NCBI GenBank assembly: GCA_030045935.1
Contig: JASIEN010000729.1
Coordinates: 1-7,468 of the forward strand
Direction: 5' to 3'
Origin: Candidatus Sulfotelmatobacter sp.
GTDB taxonomy: Bacteria > Acidobacteriota > Terriglobia > Terriglobales > Acidobacteriaceae
DNA length: 7,468 nucleotides
Part shown: positions 1 to 6,328 of the stretch, in pieces
Position numbering within the stretch: the first letter of the stretch is position 1
How the letters are laid out: every line of letters starts with the position of its first letter
Position numbers and translations under genes: made by a program
The notes under the pieces: generated by a model
Told to the model about the DNA's origin: nothing
What the model saw: the letters and a program-made list of their open reading frames with translations, nothing else
Databases searched by the model: none

Positions 1-1285
1 ACGAAACATCCTGAAGCAGTTCGCGTGGCAATCCTCCCGCGAGCGGAGCGCGTGCTAGAGTAGCGCCCTCGGTTTCCAAATGCGCGGGATACCTTCCGTG
101 CAGGGCCAGCGCCAGTTCACCGGTGCGCGAGACAGAAAGCAAGTTTGCGTCTGAAAGATTGAGCGGCTGGGTTAAATGGGACTCTCCTACCATGGAAAAA
201 ATCCCTACCGGATCACCATTCCACCCTGCAGCATAGAGAATGCCGCGAAAGTCGGGAGAGAAGCGGGCTGAGTAAACTGTGCCTTGCTGGAAGGTCAATC
301 GCTGGTACGAAGGCGGATTGCGCATTCCGCTTACTCGAAATGCCAGCAAGATCGTAGCCGCGAGAAGCACTGCGGCGCATGCCCAGGGAACAATTCTTGC
401 CAGTGATCGCTTCGTCCGCGAAGGTTGTACCTTCCCGGGCGCGGCACTGGCTAATGTGGAGAGGGCAAAGGCAAGGTCGCGGGCGGACTGAAAGCGATTG
501 TCCGGTTCCTTCTCCAGACAGTGGCGGACAATTTCGCGGCAGGATTCGGGAACGCGGACCTGGTCGAAGTCGTTGTCGGGAGGTTCTTCGCGCAAGACCG
601 CCGTTATCGTATCGACCTCAGTTTCTCCCCGGAAGGCGCGGCGCCCGGTCAGCATCTCGTACAAAATTGCACCCACACTGAAGATGTCGCTGCGATGGTC
701 GACGGCCTTGCCCCGCAATTGCTCAGGAGACATGTAGGCGACCGTGCCAATTACGCTGCCGCTCTTGGTCACGGTGGTCAGTTGCTCGACCGGCCGGCCG
801 GAGTCTTCGGGCGACAATTGCAATTTGGCCACGCCAAAGTCCAGGATTTTTACGCGGCCATCTGTAGTGACGAAGAGATTCTCCGGCTTGAGGTCGCGAT
901 GGATGATGCGGTGGTTGTGGGCCGCGATCAACCCCTGCACAATCTGCTGTGTGTACTCGAGGGCAACCCGCGTCGGCAAAGGTCCATCGGCCAGCGCCGT
1001 TCGCAGGGTCTTGCCCTGGAGCAACTCGCAAACGATATAAGGGATACCTTCGTGTACGCCAACGTCGTACACGGCCACGATGTTGGGATGATTCAATGAG
1101 GCGGCAGCACGGGCTTCCAGTTCAAAGCGGCGGACATGATCAGGATTGGCGCTGGAAGAAGGGCGAATCAGCTTGAGGGCCACATCGCGGCCCAGGCGGT
1201 CATCGTGTGCGCGAAACACTTCGCCCATGGCTCCCGAGCCGATTTTTTCGATGATCCTGTAATGACTGATAACCTGGTCGGGCAT
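1..1285 (-). CDS. Membrane Ser/Thr protein kinase with C-terminal beta-propeller-like region (partial, C-terminus beyond window)
   Basis: Translating the minus strand from the ATG at 1283-1285 gives 428 codons with no stop, so the gene runs out of the window at base 1. It is a Hanks-type (PknB-like) kinase. The glycine loop is IGSGAMGEVF (15-24), the ATP-anchoring lysine is K38 in VALKL, and the probable helix-C glutamate is E57 ahead of LNHPNI. The catalytic loop is HRDLKPEN (H129, D131, N136), followed by DFG (149-151) and SPE (E188). All catalytic residues are present, so it should phosphorylate proteins in the cytoplasm. One hydrophobic helix (about 298-318) follows a basic stretch. The visible C-terminal part (RFSPD, ILYAAGWNGDP) resembles TolB/WD40-like propeller blades, presumably extracytoplasmic and possibly a sensor. 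No Shine-Dalgarno sequence precedes the start. The in-frame upstream codons contain no better ATG. The substrate is unknown. Confidence 0.93.
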   Translation of the reverse strand, partial: MPDQVISHYRIIEKIGSGAMGEVFRAHDDRLGRDVALKLIRPSSSANPDHVRRFELEARAAASLNHPNIVAVYDVGVHEGIPYIVCELLQGKTLRTALADGPLPTRVALEYTQQIVQGLIAAHNHRIIHRDLKPENLFVTTDGRVKILDFGVAKLQLSPEDSGRPVEQLTTVTKSGSVIGTVAYMSPEQLRGKAVDHRSDIFSVGAILYEMLTGRRAFRGETEVDTITAVLREEPPDNDFDQVRVPESCREIVRHCLEKEPDNRFQSARDLAFALSTLASAAPGKVQPSRTKRSLARIVPWACAAVLLAATILLAFRVSGMRNPPSYQRLTFQQGTVYSARFSPDFRGILYAAGWNGDPVGIFSMVGESHLTQPLNLSDANLLSVSRTGELALALHGRYPAHLETEGATLARAPLAGGLPRELLQDVS

Positions 1286-1308
1286 ATGCAGGGGCACGCC
1301 CCGCTCGC

Positions 1309-1337
1309 ATGTTAGGAGCGAGAGCGAATCCAGTCAA
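1309..1337 (-). promoter_or_regulatory. Predicted sigma70-type promoter of the kinase gene
   Basis: On the minus strand TTGACT (1332-1337, five of six consensus bases) is followed after exactly 17 bases by TAACAT (1309-1314, four of six). The predicted transcription start is near 1302, giving a leader of only about 17 bases. That leader starts with GGGGC and GCCCC arms (1291-1302) and shows no clear ribosome binding site. Confidence 0.6.
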
Positions 1338-1433
1338 TAGCGCAAGAGTGTGAGGCGTAAAGGTATTTTGCCTTACGAATTTGGCTCGGACCGGGCATGG
1401 AATGGAACGCTCTTAACGTTTGCCCTGAAGCGC

Positions 1434-1461
1434 GAGGGACGGACGAATGGGTCCGTCCCTC
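1434..1461. terminator. Perfect 11-bp hairpin downstream of the baeRF gene, possible terminator
   Basis: Arms GAGGGACGGAC (1434-1444) and GTCCGTCCCTC (1451-1461) are perfect inverted repeats around a six-base loop. The hairpin lies 16 bases past the end of the minus-strand baeRF gene, where a terminator belongs. There is no T-run after it on the minus strand, so it may be a non-canonical terminator, an RNA 3'-end stabiliser or a dispersed palindromic repeat. The rest of the 192-base gap (1286-1477) holds the kinase promoter and nothing else I recognise. Confidence 0.5.
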
Positions 1462-1477
1462 CCGCTTTGTGCTTTTG

Positions 1478-2731
1478 TTATGCCGAATTGCGCTTGCGAG
1501 CGGTTAATTCGCCGCGGCTTTCGCGCGAGTGTTCTGCTGACGTTCCTTTTAATGGCCACGGTTTCACGGGTTCGGCGCGGAAGCGCAAGACCGCGGCGAT
1601 GTTGCCAACTTGGTCGAATTCGGGGTCGTCCTTCACGTAGAACAGCTCAATGTTCTTGCTGATGATCCTGGGCAGAATCGCTTCTCCGACGTCGACCAAC
1701 TTGCGGGTTTCGTGGCCGCAGATGGGACAGAAATTGACGAGATGGGCGTCGAGATGGCCGCAGTTGGAGCACTGGACAGCCTGCGCGACGTAACGCTCGC
1801 CGATGAGCAGAGTTTGTACCTCTCCCATTTCGAGCGAGCGCAGGACGCGGCGCAGGCCGGTTGACCCGCGGCCACCGGCGCGGGCCTGATCTATGGCCTC
1901 GCGAAGGGCATCTTCGCGGCGCTTTTTCTGCCAGTCTGAAAAAATCTTTTCCGCGTGCCTTCGAATGTCGTCGTTGGTGGTGTGGGCGATCTCGGCGCTG
2001 AAACGCCCCAGCAGCGCCTGTGACGCATAGGTGTGAAGCTGCTGCGAGAACAGCGGCCAGCCAGTCTCCTGGCAGGCGAGGATCCATTTTTCGAACTCGC
2101 CTCTTTCCAGCCCAAGCTTGATCGCGTCGGCGACGTGCTTGAAATGCTGCCGTACTTCGTCGGCAAAGTGCCGCTCGACGTGGCCGGCGTCGTAGCCTTT
2201 GAAGCCGTCGCTGCGACCCCGATGCGGCAACGGATGGAAGTAGTCCATGCGCTCGGTCAGTTCGCCGAGACGCAGATCGAACATGCGCGCGCGGTGACGG
2301 TCGAGCAGCATAACGCCGAGGCGGGGAAAAGCTCCCAGCAGGTGGGCTAAAGGCTTAAGATGAAAATGGTGATTGGCGGTAAGCTGCGTGCCGCCCAGTT
2401 GCGCCGGCAGCTCATATTCGCGCCAAAATCCGCGGGCGGAACAGGCAAAGACACCGCGGGCGTGCTGGCCGTTGCCGCGCGTTTGCAGTTCGCGCGAAAG
2501 ACTGGCGATGCGTTCAAGATCGGTGCGCGCTGATTCGCAGGCAGCTCTGCCGTTGGTTCCGTTTCGCGTTTCCAATTGCCGCAGTACTTCACGCGCCAGG
2601 TCTTTGGTAAGAATCGTCTCTTCCTTGTGCGATTTATTACTAGGCGTCGTGGGCTGAAAGTAGAAGCTCAGAGCGCATCCGCTCAGGTCTTCAAATTGGG
2701 CGAGTTCATGAATCTGTTCGCGAGTAATCAT
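1478..2731 (-). CDS. Bacterial eRF1-like (baeRF / Balon-family) protein with zinc ribbon
   Basis: A 417-residue protein resembling bacterial homologues of archaeo-eukaryotic release factor 1. The N-terminal domain begins MITREQIHELAQFE. The central RNase H-like domain carries the family-typical strand VMLLDRHRARMFDLRLGELTE-like segment (140-160). The C-terminal L7Ae-like domain follows GLRRVLRSLEMGEVQTLL (292-309) and ends IAAVLRF (378-384). A C-X2-C...C-X2-C zinc ribbon (C321, C324, C335, C338) is inserted in that last domain. A polar, basic tail occupies 385-417. No GGQ peptide-release motif is visible, so it is unlikely to hydrolyse peptidyl-tRNA. Family knowledge (Balon, an eRF1/Pelota homologue that occupies the A site of idle ribosomes) suggests a hibernation or rescue role. 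The ATG at 2729-2731 has AGAGGT about 10 bases upstream. It lies 35 bases after the HPF-sigma gene, so the two are probably co-transcribed. The exact baeRF subfamily is not resolved. Confidence 0.8.
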   Translation of the reverse strand: MITREQIHELAQFEDLSGCALSFYFQPTTPSNKSHKEETILTKDLAREVLRQLETRNGTNGRAACESARTDLERIASLSRELQTRGNGQHARGVFACSARGFWREYELPAQLGGTQLTANHHFHLKPLAHLLGAFPRLGVMLLDRHRARMFDLRLGELTERMDYFHPLPHRGRSDGFKGYDAGHVERHFADEVRQHFKHVADAIKLGLERGEFEKWILACQETGWPLFSQQLHTYASQALLGRFSAEIAHTTNDDIRRHAEKIFSDWQKKRREDALREAIDQARAGGRGSTGLRRVLRSLEMGEVQTLLIGERYVAQAVQCSNCGHLDAHLVNFCPICGHETRKLVDVGEAILPRIISKNIELFYVKDDPEFDQVGNIAAVLRFRAEPVKPWPLKGTSAEHSRESRGELTARKRNSA

Positions 2732-2766
2732 TCGAAGCGATACCTCTTTATTTAATTAAATTGGAT

Positions 2767-3810
2767 TTAGGCGTTACCCACATTGGCCAGCCGTCCCCTG
2801 AACTGGCGAACCAAACTAGGCGACTTGCGCAGGTGCGAACGGGCGTCAGAAATGGCGCTGGTGACGTGTTCGGGAGGAGCGCCGGTGATAGCTGAGATTT
2901 CGTCGATACCAAAGCCTTCGATGGCGTGAAGGATGAAAGCCTCGCGATGCGCGGGATCGACATCGCGCAAGGCGGAGGCGATGAGGCGCATCATTTCATC
3001 CGAGCCGACAATCTGCTCGGGCGTGGCGACGCGGCCATCAGGAATGATGGTTTCCCCAGTGATGGATTCGTCGGGTTGGTGAAATTGCAATTCGGCTTCG
3101 TCGGAGCCACGAACATTGCGCTTGCGAGCCGAATCTTCCAGGTGAATGGCGTCTCCGTTAGTACCCTCGGGGCGCGAGAGTTCGTCGAGGGCATGCATCG
3201 CGAGGCGATAAAGCCAGGGCTCGAGCGCAAGGCGTTCGGGCTTTTCCTGAGAGTCGCCGAGGGCCGCGGCGATGCATTCGTCGATGACCTCCTCTTTGCT
3301 GATCGAGTCGGGCTCGATCATGTCGGAGGCCTCACGCAAATAAATTTCGCGCTCGACATAGCGCTCGAGGCGAGCGAGGTTGGCGTTGACGTAGGTGCGG
3401 ATGTCGTCGCAGGAAACGGTGGGTGGGAAGACGGCGGCCAGTGTCTGCTCGAAGGGAACAACTTTATTGTGGCGCTTGACTGGCTCCTGCTGGCGGCGTT
3501 GCCATTTGTGGCTGGATCGAAGAATTGCTTTGTGCTTATTGACCTGCTGGAGCAAGTCTTCGAACGCGGCTTTAACTGCAGACGCGGCGGTGCCAGCATT
3601 TTGCTGAGTGGCCATCTGTCCCGAAGGCAGGCGCAAGTTGAGAGAGACGCAAGTGCCCTCCCGGGGATTCAGTTCCTCGACGGAGCCTTTGAGATGGACC
3701 AGTTCCGGGCGGAAGACTTGCAGGCGCTTCCGCAGTTTTTCGATCTGGGATTGAATGTCTTTTTCTACGGCGGGAGTTTTATGAATCCGGTAACTGATGT
3801 GGACGTTCAT
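2767..3810 (-). CDS. Fusion protein: HPF/RaiA ribosome-hibernation domain joined to a sigma70-like region 2/region 4 module
   Basis: A 347-residue protein in one uninterrupted frame. Residues 1-105 match the HPF/RaiA fold: MNVHISYRIHKTPAVEKDI, then VSLNLRLPSGQMATQQ, a helix AAFEDLLQQVNKHKAIL, and a basic end HKWQRRQQ. This fold binds the small ribosomal subunit at the decoding site and blocks translation. After a linker, residues about 140-212 resemble sigma70/ECF region 2 (ARLERYVEREI, EEVIDECIAAAL, then LEPWLYRLAMHALDEL). Residues about 270-330 resemble region 4, with DVDPAHREAFILHAIEGF and a helix-turn-helix (GIDEISAITGAPPEHVTSAI). An acidic spacer separates the two. I chose the ATG at 3808-3810 because GAGGTG lies just upstream and the HPF strand starts there. 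An upstream ATG at 3924 adds 38 residues unlike the family. It is first in a two-gene unit with the baeRF gene. The region-2 match is weaker than the region-4 match, so the domain might act other than as a classical sigma factor. Confidence 0.82.
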   Translation of the reverse strand: MNVHISYRIHKTPAVEKDIQSQIEKLRKRLQVFRPELVHLKGSVEELNPREGTCVSLNLRLPSGQMATQQNAGTAASAVKAAFEDLLQQVNKHKAILRSSHKWQRRQQEPVKRHNKVVPFEQTLAAVFPPTVSCDDIRTYVNANLARLERYVEREIYLREASDMIEPDSISKEEVIDECIAAALGDSQEKPERLALEPWLYRLAMHALDELSRPEGTNGDAIHLEDSARKRNVRGSDEAELQFHQPDESITGETIIPDGRVATPEQIVGSDEMMRLIASALRDVDPAHREAFILHAIEGFGIDEISAITGAPPEHVTSAISDARSHLRKSPSLVRQFRGRLANVGNA

Positions 3811-3861
3811 GAGCACCTCGAGCTTGCAGACGAAGGAAGCAAACCAGTGCTTTCTAAAAAA

Positions 3862-3867
3862 ATTGTA
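3862..3867 (-). promoter_or_regulatory. Candidate -10 element for the HPF-sigma operon
   Basis: TACAAT on the minus strand (five of six bases of TATAAT) would give a transcript start near 3855 and a leader of about 45 bases. The matching -35 position (CTTTTC) is poor. A second candidate, TATAAA at 3994-3999 with TTCGCT 17 bases before it, would give a long leader of about 175 bases. Neither is convincing. The poor -35 boxes leave room for an alternative or self-encoded sigma factor. The whole gap 3811-4138 otherwise holds only the divergent amidohydrolase promoter. Confidence 0.3.
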
Positions 3868-4099
3868 CACCCGTGGGGAAGGCGGAAAAGAGCGAATCGC
3901 GCTAAGGTAAAAAATCGATTGCACGAAACACCGCTTTCGGGAATAGATGCTCCCGCCGGGATTGTGAGGGCAAAATTATTTTCATTTGGGGTTTTTATAG
4001 TCTGCCCTGAGGCCATAGCGAAGCGCATCGCCGCTTTTGCGAGACATGGGAGGGCGAGTGCCCATCCCTTGACGTTTTTTGCGAAAAGTCGGGACGTTG

Positions 4100-4129
4100 T
4101 TTACAGCCCCTCCGCGCGACCGATATGAT
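4100..4129 (+). promoter_or_regulatory. Predicted sigma70-type promoter of the M20D amidohydrolase
   Basis: TTTACA (4100-4105, five of six) and TATGAT (4124-4129, five of six) are separated by 18 bases. The expected transcription start is the A at about 4136, only three bases before the ATG at 4139. The message would therefore be nearly leaderless, which fits the absence of any Shine-Dalgarno sequence. Confidence 0.6.
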
Positions 4130-4138
4130 CTCGGCACG

Positions 4139-5428
4139 ATGATCTGGAAACAGTTTCTGCTGACTGTTACGTTCGCCGCCGCGGCATGGACGCAGGGTGC
4201 GGACTCTAAAGAGGTCGAAGGAGTTTATCCGCAGGCGCACGCCCTGTATGTGGATATTCACGAGAATCCCGAATTATCTGGCCACGAGACCCAGACTGCG
4301 GCCAAGCTGGCTGGGCGGTTGCGCAGTCTGGGCTACGATGTGACAGAACATGTGGGTGGAACGGGGATCGTTGCCATCCTGAAAAACGGCACAGGGCCGA
4401 CGGTGATGTTACGAACTGAACTCGATGCGCTGCCGGTCGAGGAAAAAACTGGACTGCCCTACGCGAGCAAGGCTCATGCGGAAGACGATTTCGGCCATCA
4501 TGTTCCGGTGGCGCACGCGTGCGGGCACGATCTGCACATGGCGTCACTTTTTGCTACGGCGGATATCATGGCGCGGAGCAAGAGTTCGTGGCATGGAACG
4601 TTGATGCTGATTGGCCAGCCAGCGGAGGAAACGGCTGGCGGTGCCAAGACGATGCTGGCGGATGGCCTGTTCACGCGCTTTCCCAAGCCCGATTTTGCCG
4701 TCGCGATGCACGTCGACAACCTGCTGCCCGCGGGAGCGGTTGGGATTATGCCCGGCGTCTACAACAACAATGCGGATTCTCTGCGGGTCACGATCTACGG
4801 CAAAGGCGGGCATGGAGCATCGCCGCACACTACGATCGATCCGATCGTGATCGCCGCCAGAACGATTCTGACTTTGCAGACGATTCCGTCGCGCGAGGTG
4901 AAACCGGGGCAGATGGCGATCATTACGGTGGGCTACGTTCACGCGGGAACGAAGAATAATGTCATTCCCGATCAGGCAGAGCTTGGGCTCACAGTGCGAA
5001 CCAACAAGCCGGAAGTGCGGAAGCAGGTGCTGGCCGCAATCACGCGCATCGTGAATGCCGAAGCCGAGGCGGCAGGCGCGCCGAAGCCTCCGCTGATTGA
5101 ACATTATGAAGCAACGGACCTGGTTTACAACGAGCCTGCCCTGGCAGAGCGGTTGAAGCCTGCGCTGGAAGCTGCGCTCGGTAAGAAGAATGTGGTGATC
5201 GAAGACCCGATTCCGGCATCGGAGGATTTTTCTTATTACGTCGAGCAGGGGATACCAGGCTTTTACTTCACGCTTGGGGGGGCTGACCCAGAAAAGTATG
5301 CCGAGGCGAAGGCTTCGGGCACGTCGCTGCCATCGAATCATTCTCCGTTGTTTGCGCCGGATGTGGATCCGGCACTGCATACGGGGATTGCGGCCGAGGT
5401 AGCGGTGTTGAGGGAGTTGATGAAGTAG
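4139..5428 (+). CDS. Exported M20D-family metallo-amidohydrolase (hippurate/IAA-amino-acid hydrolase type)
   Basis: A 429-residue M20D metallopeptidase-like enzyme that should hydrolyse an N-acyl amino acid or a related amide using two metal ions. Expected ligands are all present: C128 and H130 in ACGHDLH, E164 in QPAEE (E163 the likely catalytic base), H191 in AMHVDN, and H401 in NHSPLF. The dimerisation/lid domain holds the KGGHGA motif (H225). The ATG at 4139 gives a signal peptide: MIWK, a hydrophobic run to about residue 17, then a probable cleavage near TQG-A. The product is therefore probably periplasmic or secreted. A TTG at 4079 in the same frame would bury this signal behind 20 extra residues and lies upstream of the promoter, so I reject it. 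The gene diverges from the HPF-sigma operon and converges on pyrF. The substrate cannot be told from sequence. Many close relatives are annotated as hippurate or IAA-amide hydrolases. Confidence 0.93.
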   Translation: MIWKQFLLTVTFAAAAWTQGADSKEVEGVYPQAHALYVDIHENPELSGHETQTAAKLAGRLRSLGYDVTEHVGGTGIVAILKNGTGPTVMLRTELDALPVEEKTGLPYASKAHAEDDFGHHVPVAHACGHDLHMASLFATADIMARSKSSWHGTLMLIGQPAEETAGGAKTMLADGLFTRFPKPDFAVAMHVDNLLPAGAVGIMPGVYNNNADSLRVTIYGKGGHGASPHTTIDPIVIAARTILTLQTIPSREVKPGQMAIITVGYVHAGTKNNVIPDQAELGLTVRTNKPEVRKQVLAAITRIVNAEAEAAGAPKPPLIEHYEATDLVYNEPALAERLKPALEAALGKKNVVIEDPIPASEDFSYYVEQGIPGFYFTLGGADPEKYAEAKASGTSLPSNHSPLFAPDVDPALHTGIAAEVAVLRELMK

Positions 5429-5503
5429 CGAACTGTTTCGGCTGGTTGTCGAGTTTCAGTCCCGCAGGCAACATAAAGACGATCATCGAGGCGCGAAAGC
5501 GTT

Positions 5504-5543
5504 GCGGAGCTTCGCTCCGCTGGACAGCCGAGGGCGGCTGTCC
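5504..5543. terminator. Two adjacent hairpins between convergent genes (bidirectional terminator or REP-like repeat)
   Basis: Hairpin A has arms GCGGAGC (5504-5510) and GCTCCGC (5514-5520) around TTC. Hairpin B has arms GGACAGCCG (5522-5530) and CGGCTGTCC (5535-5543) around AGGG. They are one base apart, in the 128-base gap between the ends of the amidohydrolase (+) and pyrF (-). Neither is followed by a strong T-run. They could end transcription from both sides, or be a dispersed palindromic repeat that happens to sit here. Confidence 0.6.
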
Positions 5544-5556
5544 CTATATGGGCTGG

Positions 5557-6309
5557 TTATCCAATCTCACTCAATATAGCTCTTGCTTCCGCTGCGGGAT
5601 CTGACGCTGCAGTGATTGGTCTTCCGACAACAATGTGGCTAGCGCCGGCGGCGATGGCTTCAGCAGGTGTGACTACTCGGACCTGATCTGCCGGCTTGGC
5701 GCCCCGTGGTCGCACGCCGGGTGTGACCAACGCGAACTCGTGGCCCAATTCGGCGCGTACGCGTGAGGCTTCGCGAGCGGAAGTGACGATGCCGTCACAC
5801 CCATTGGCGAGGGCAAGAGAAGCGAGGCGCAGCACTTCATCTTGAAGCGTTCCCCGAACGCCAATCGTTTCGAGATCATTTTGGTCAAGGCTGGTCAGCA
5901 CCGTGACGCCTAGAACTTGAAGCTTGGGATTAACGGTATGCGCGGCGTCGGCGGCAGCGCGCAGCATTCGCTGACTGCCCGCGGCATGAACCGTCAACAT
6001 GCTGACGCCAAGCTTCGCAGCTTCGGTTACGGCGGATGCGACCGTGTTGGGAATATCGTGATATTTCAGGTCGAAGAAAACGCCGAGTCCGGAGGCGACC
6101 AGATCGCGTACGATCTGCGGGCCTTCGGCCGTGTAAAGCTGCATTCCTACTTTGTAAGTGAGGACGTAATCGCCAATGGCAGCGACAATTTTCTGTGCGA
6201 CTCGAGCAGAGGAAACATCCAGGGCGACGATCAGCTTTGAGCGCAGATCGTTTGTTTCACATTCTCCCTGCGAGTTGACAGGGATGCTTCGGGGTGTAGC
6301 CGCTGGCAT
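5557..6309 (-). CDS. pyrF: Orotidine 5'-phosphate decarboxylase
   Basis: PyrF converts orotidine 5'-phosphate to UMP, the last step of de novo pyrimidine synthesis, in the cytoplasm. The 250-residue product shows all the family blocks: LIVALDV (D31), YKVGMQL (K53), FFDLKYHDIPNTV with the D80-K82-D85 catalytic set, LTVHAAGS, GVTVLTS, the phosphate-binding LVTPGVRP (195-201) and IVVGRPIT (226-233). Length is normal for the short bacterial type, apart from about 22 extra N-terminal residues before RSKLIVALD. The ATG at 6307-6309 is the only in-frame ATG. Its upstream AGGG touches the codon, so the spacing is poor, and it lies inside an inverted repeat. A non-ATG start further in, for example the CTG in NDLRSK, is possible. 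It follows rlpA by 19 bases on the same strand, so it is probably in one operon with it. Confidence 0.96.
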   Translation of the reverse strand: MPAATPRSIPVNSQGECETNDLRSKLIVALDVSSARVAQKIVAAIGDYVLTYKVGMQLYTAEGPQIVRDLVASGLGVFFDLKYHDIPNTVASAVTEAAKLGVSMLTVHAAGSQRMLRAAADAAHTVNPKLQVLGVTVLTSLDQNDLETIGVRGTLQDEVLRLASLALANGCDGIVTSAREASRVRAELGHEFALVTPGVRPRGAKPADQVRVVTPAEAIAAGASHIVVGRPITAASDPAAEARAILSEIG

Positions 6310-6317
6310 CCCTGACA
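6276..6317 (-). repeat. Inverted repeat covering the pyrF start codon
   Basis: CAGGGATGC (6279-6287) and GCATCCCTG (6306-6314) are perfect 9-base inverted repeats around an 18-base loop. Two further pairs lie beyond a single mismatch. In the pyrF mRNA the arm contains both the AGGG and the AUG of the assigned start, so folding would hide the initiation site. It may be a translational control element, or a sign that the real start is downstream. Confidence 0.45.
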
Positions 6318-6328
6318 GTGTAATGGTT

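Noticed and set aside
521..1099. A 192-codon plus-strand frame opposite the kinase domain
   Set aside because: It is the mirror of conserved kinase motifs on the minus strand.
1862..1876. AGGRGS in the baeRF protein (285-290) as a GGQ-like peptide-release loop
   Set aside because: It lacks the glutamine and sits at the junction before the L7Ae-like domain, where the family normally has a GG turn.
3811..3924. Upstream ATG (3924) for the HPF-sigma protein
   Set aside because: The added 38 residues do not resemble HPF N-termini, while the ATG at 3810 has a good GAGGTG site and starts the fold.
2926..4128. A 400-codon open frame on the plus strand opposite the HPF-sigma gene
   Set aside because: It is exactly antisense to a recognisable protein, runs on into the promoter region, and its translation shows no known motif. 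Long antisense frames are common in GC-rich genes.
4079..4138. TTG start giving a 449-residue amidohydrolase
   Set aside because: It has no ribosome binding site, precedes the predicted promoter, and would mask an obvious signal peptide.
4544..5380. A 278-codon minus-strand frame opposite the amidohydrolase
   Set aside because: It is arginine-rich with no recognisable domain, and it overlaps a gene whose catalytic residues are all intact.
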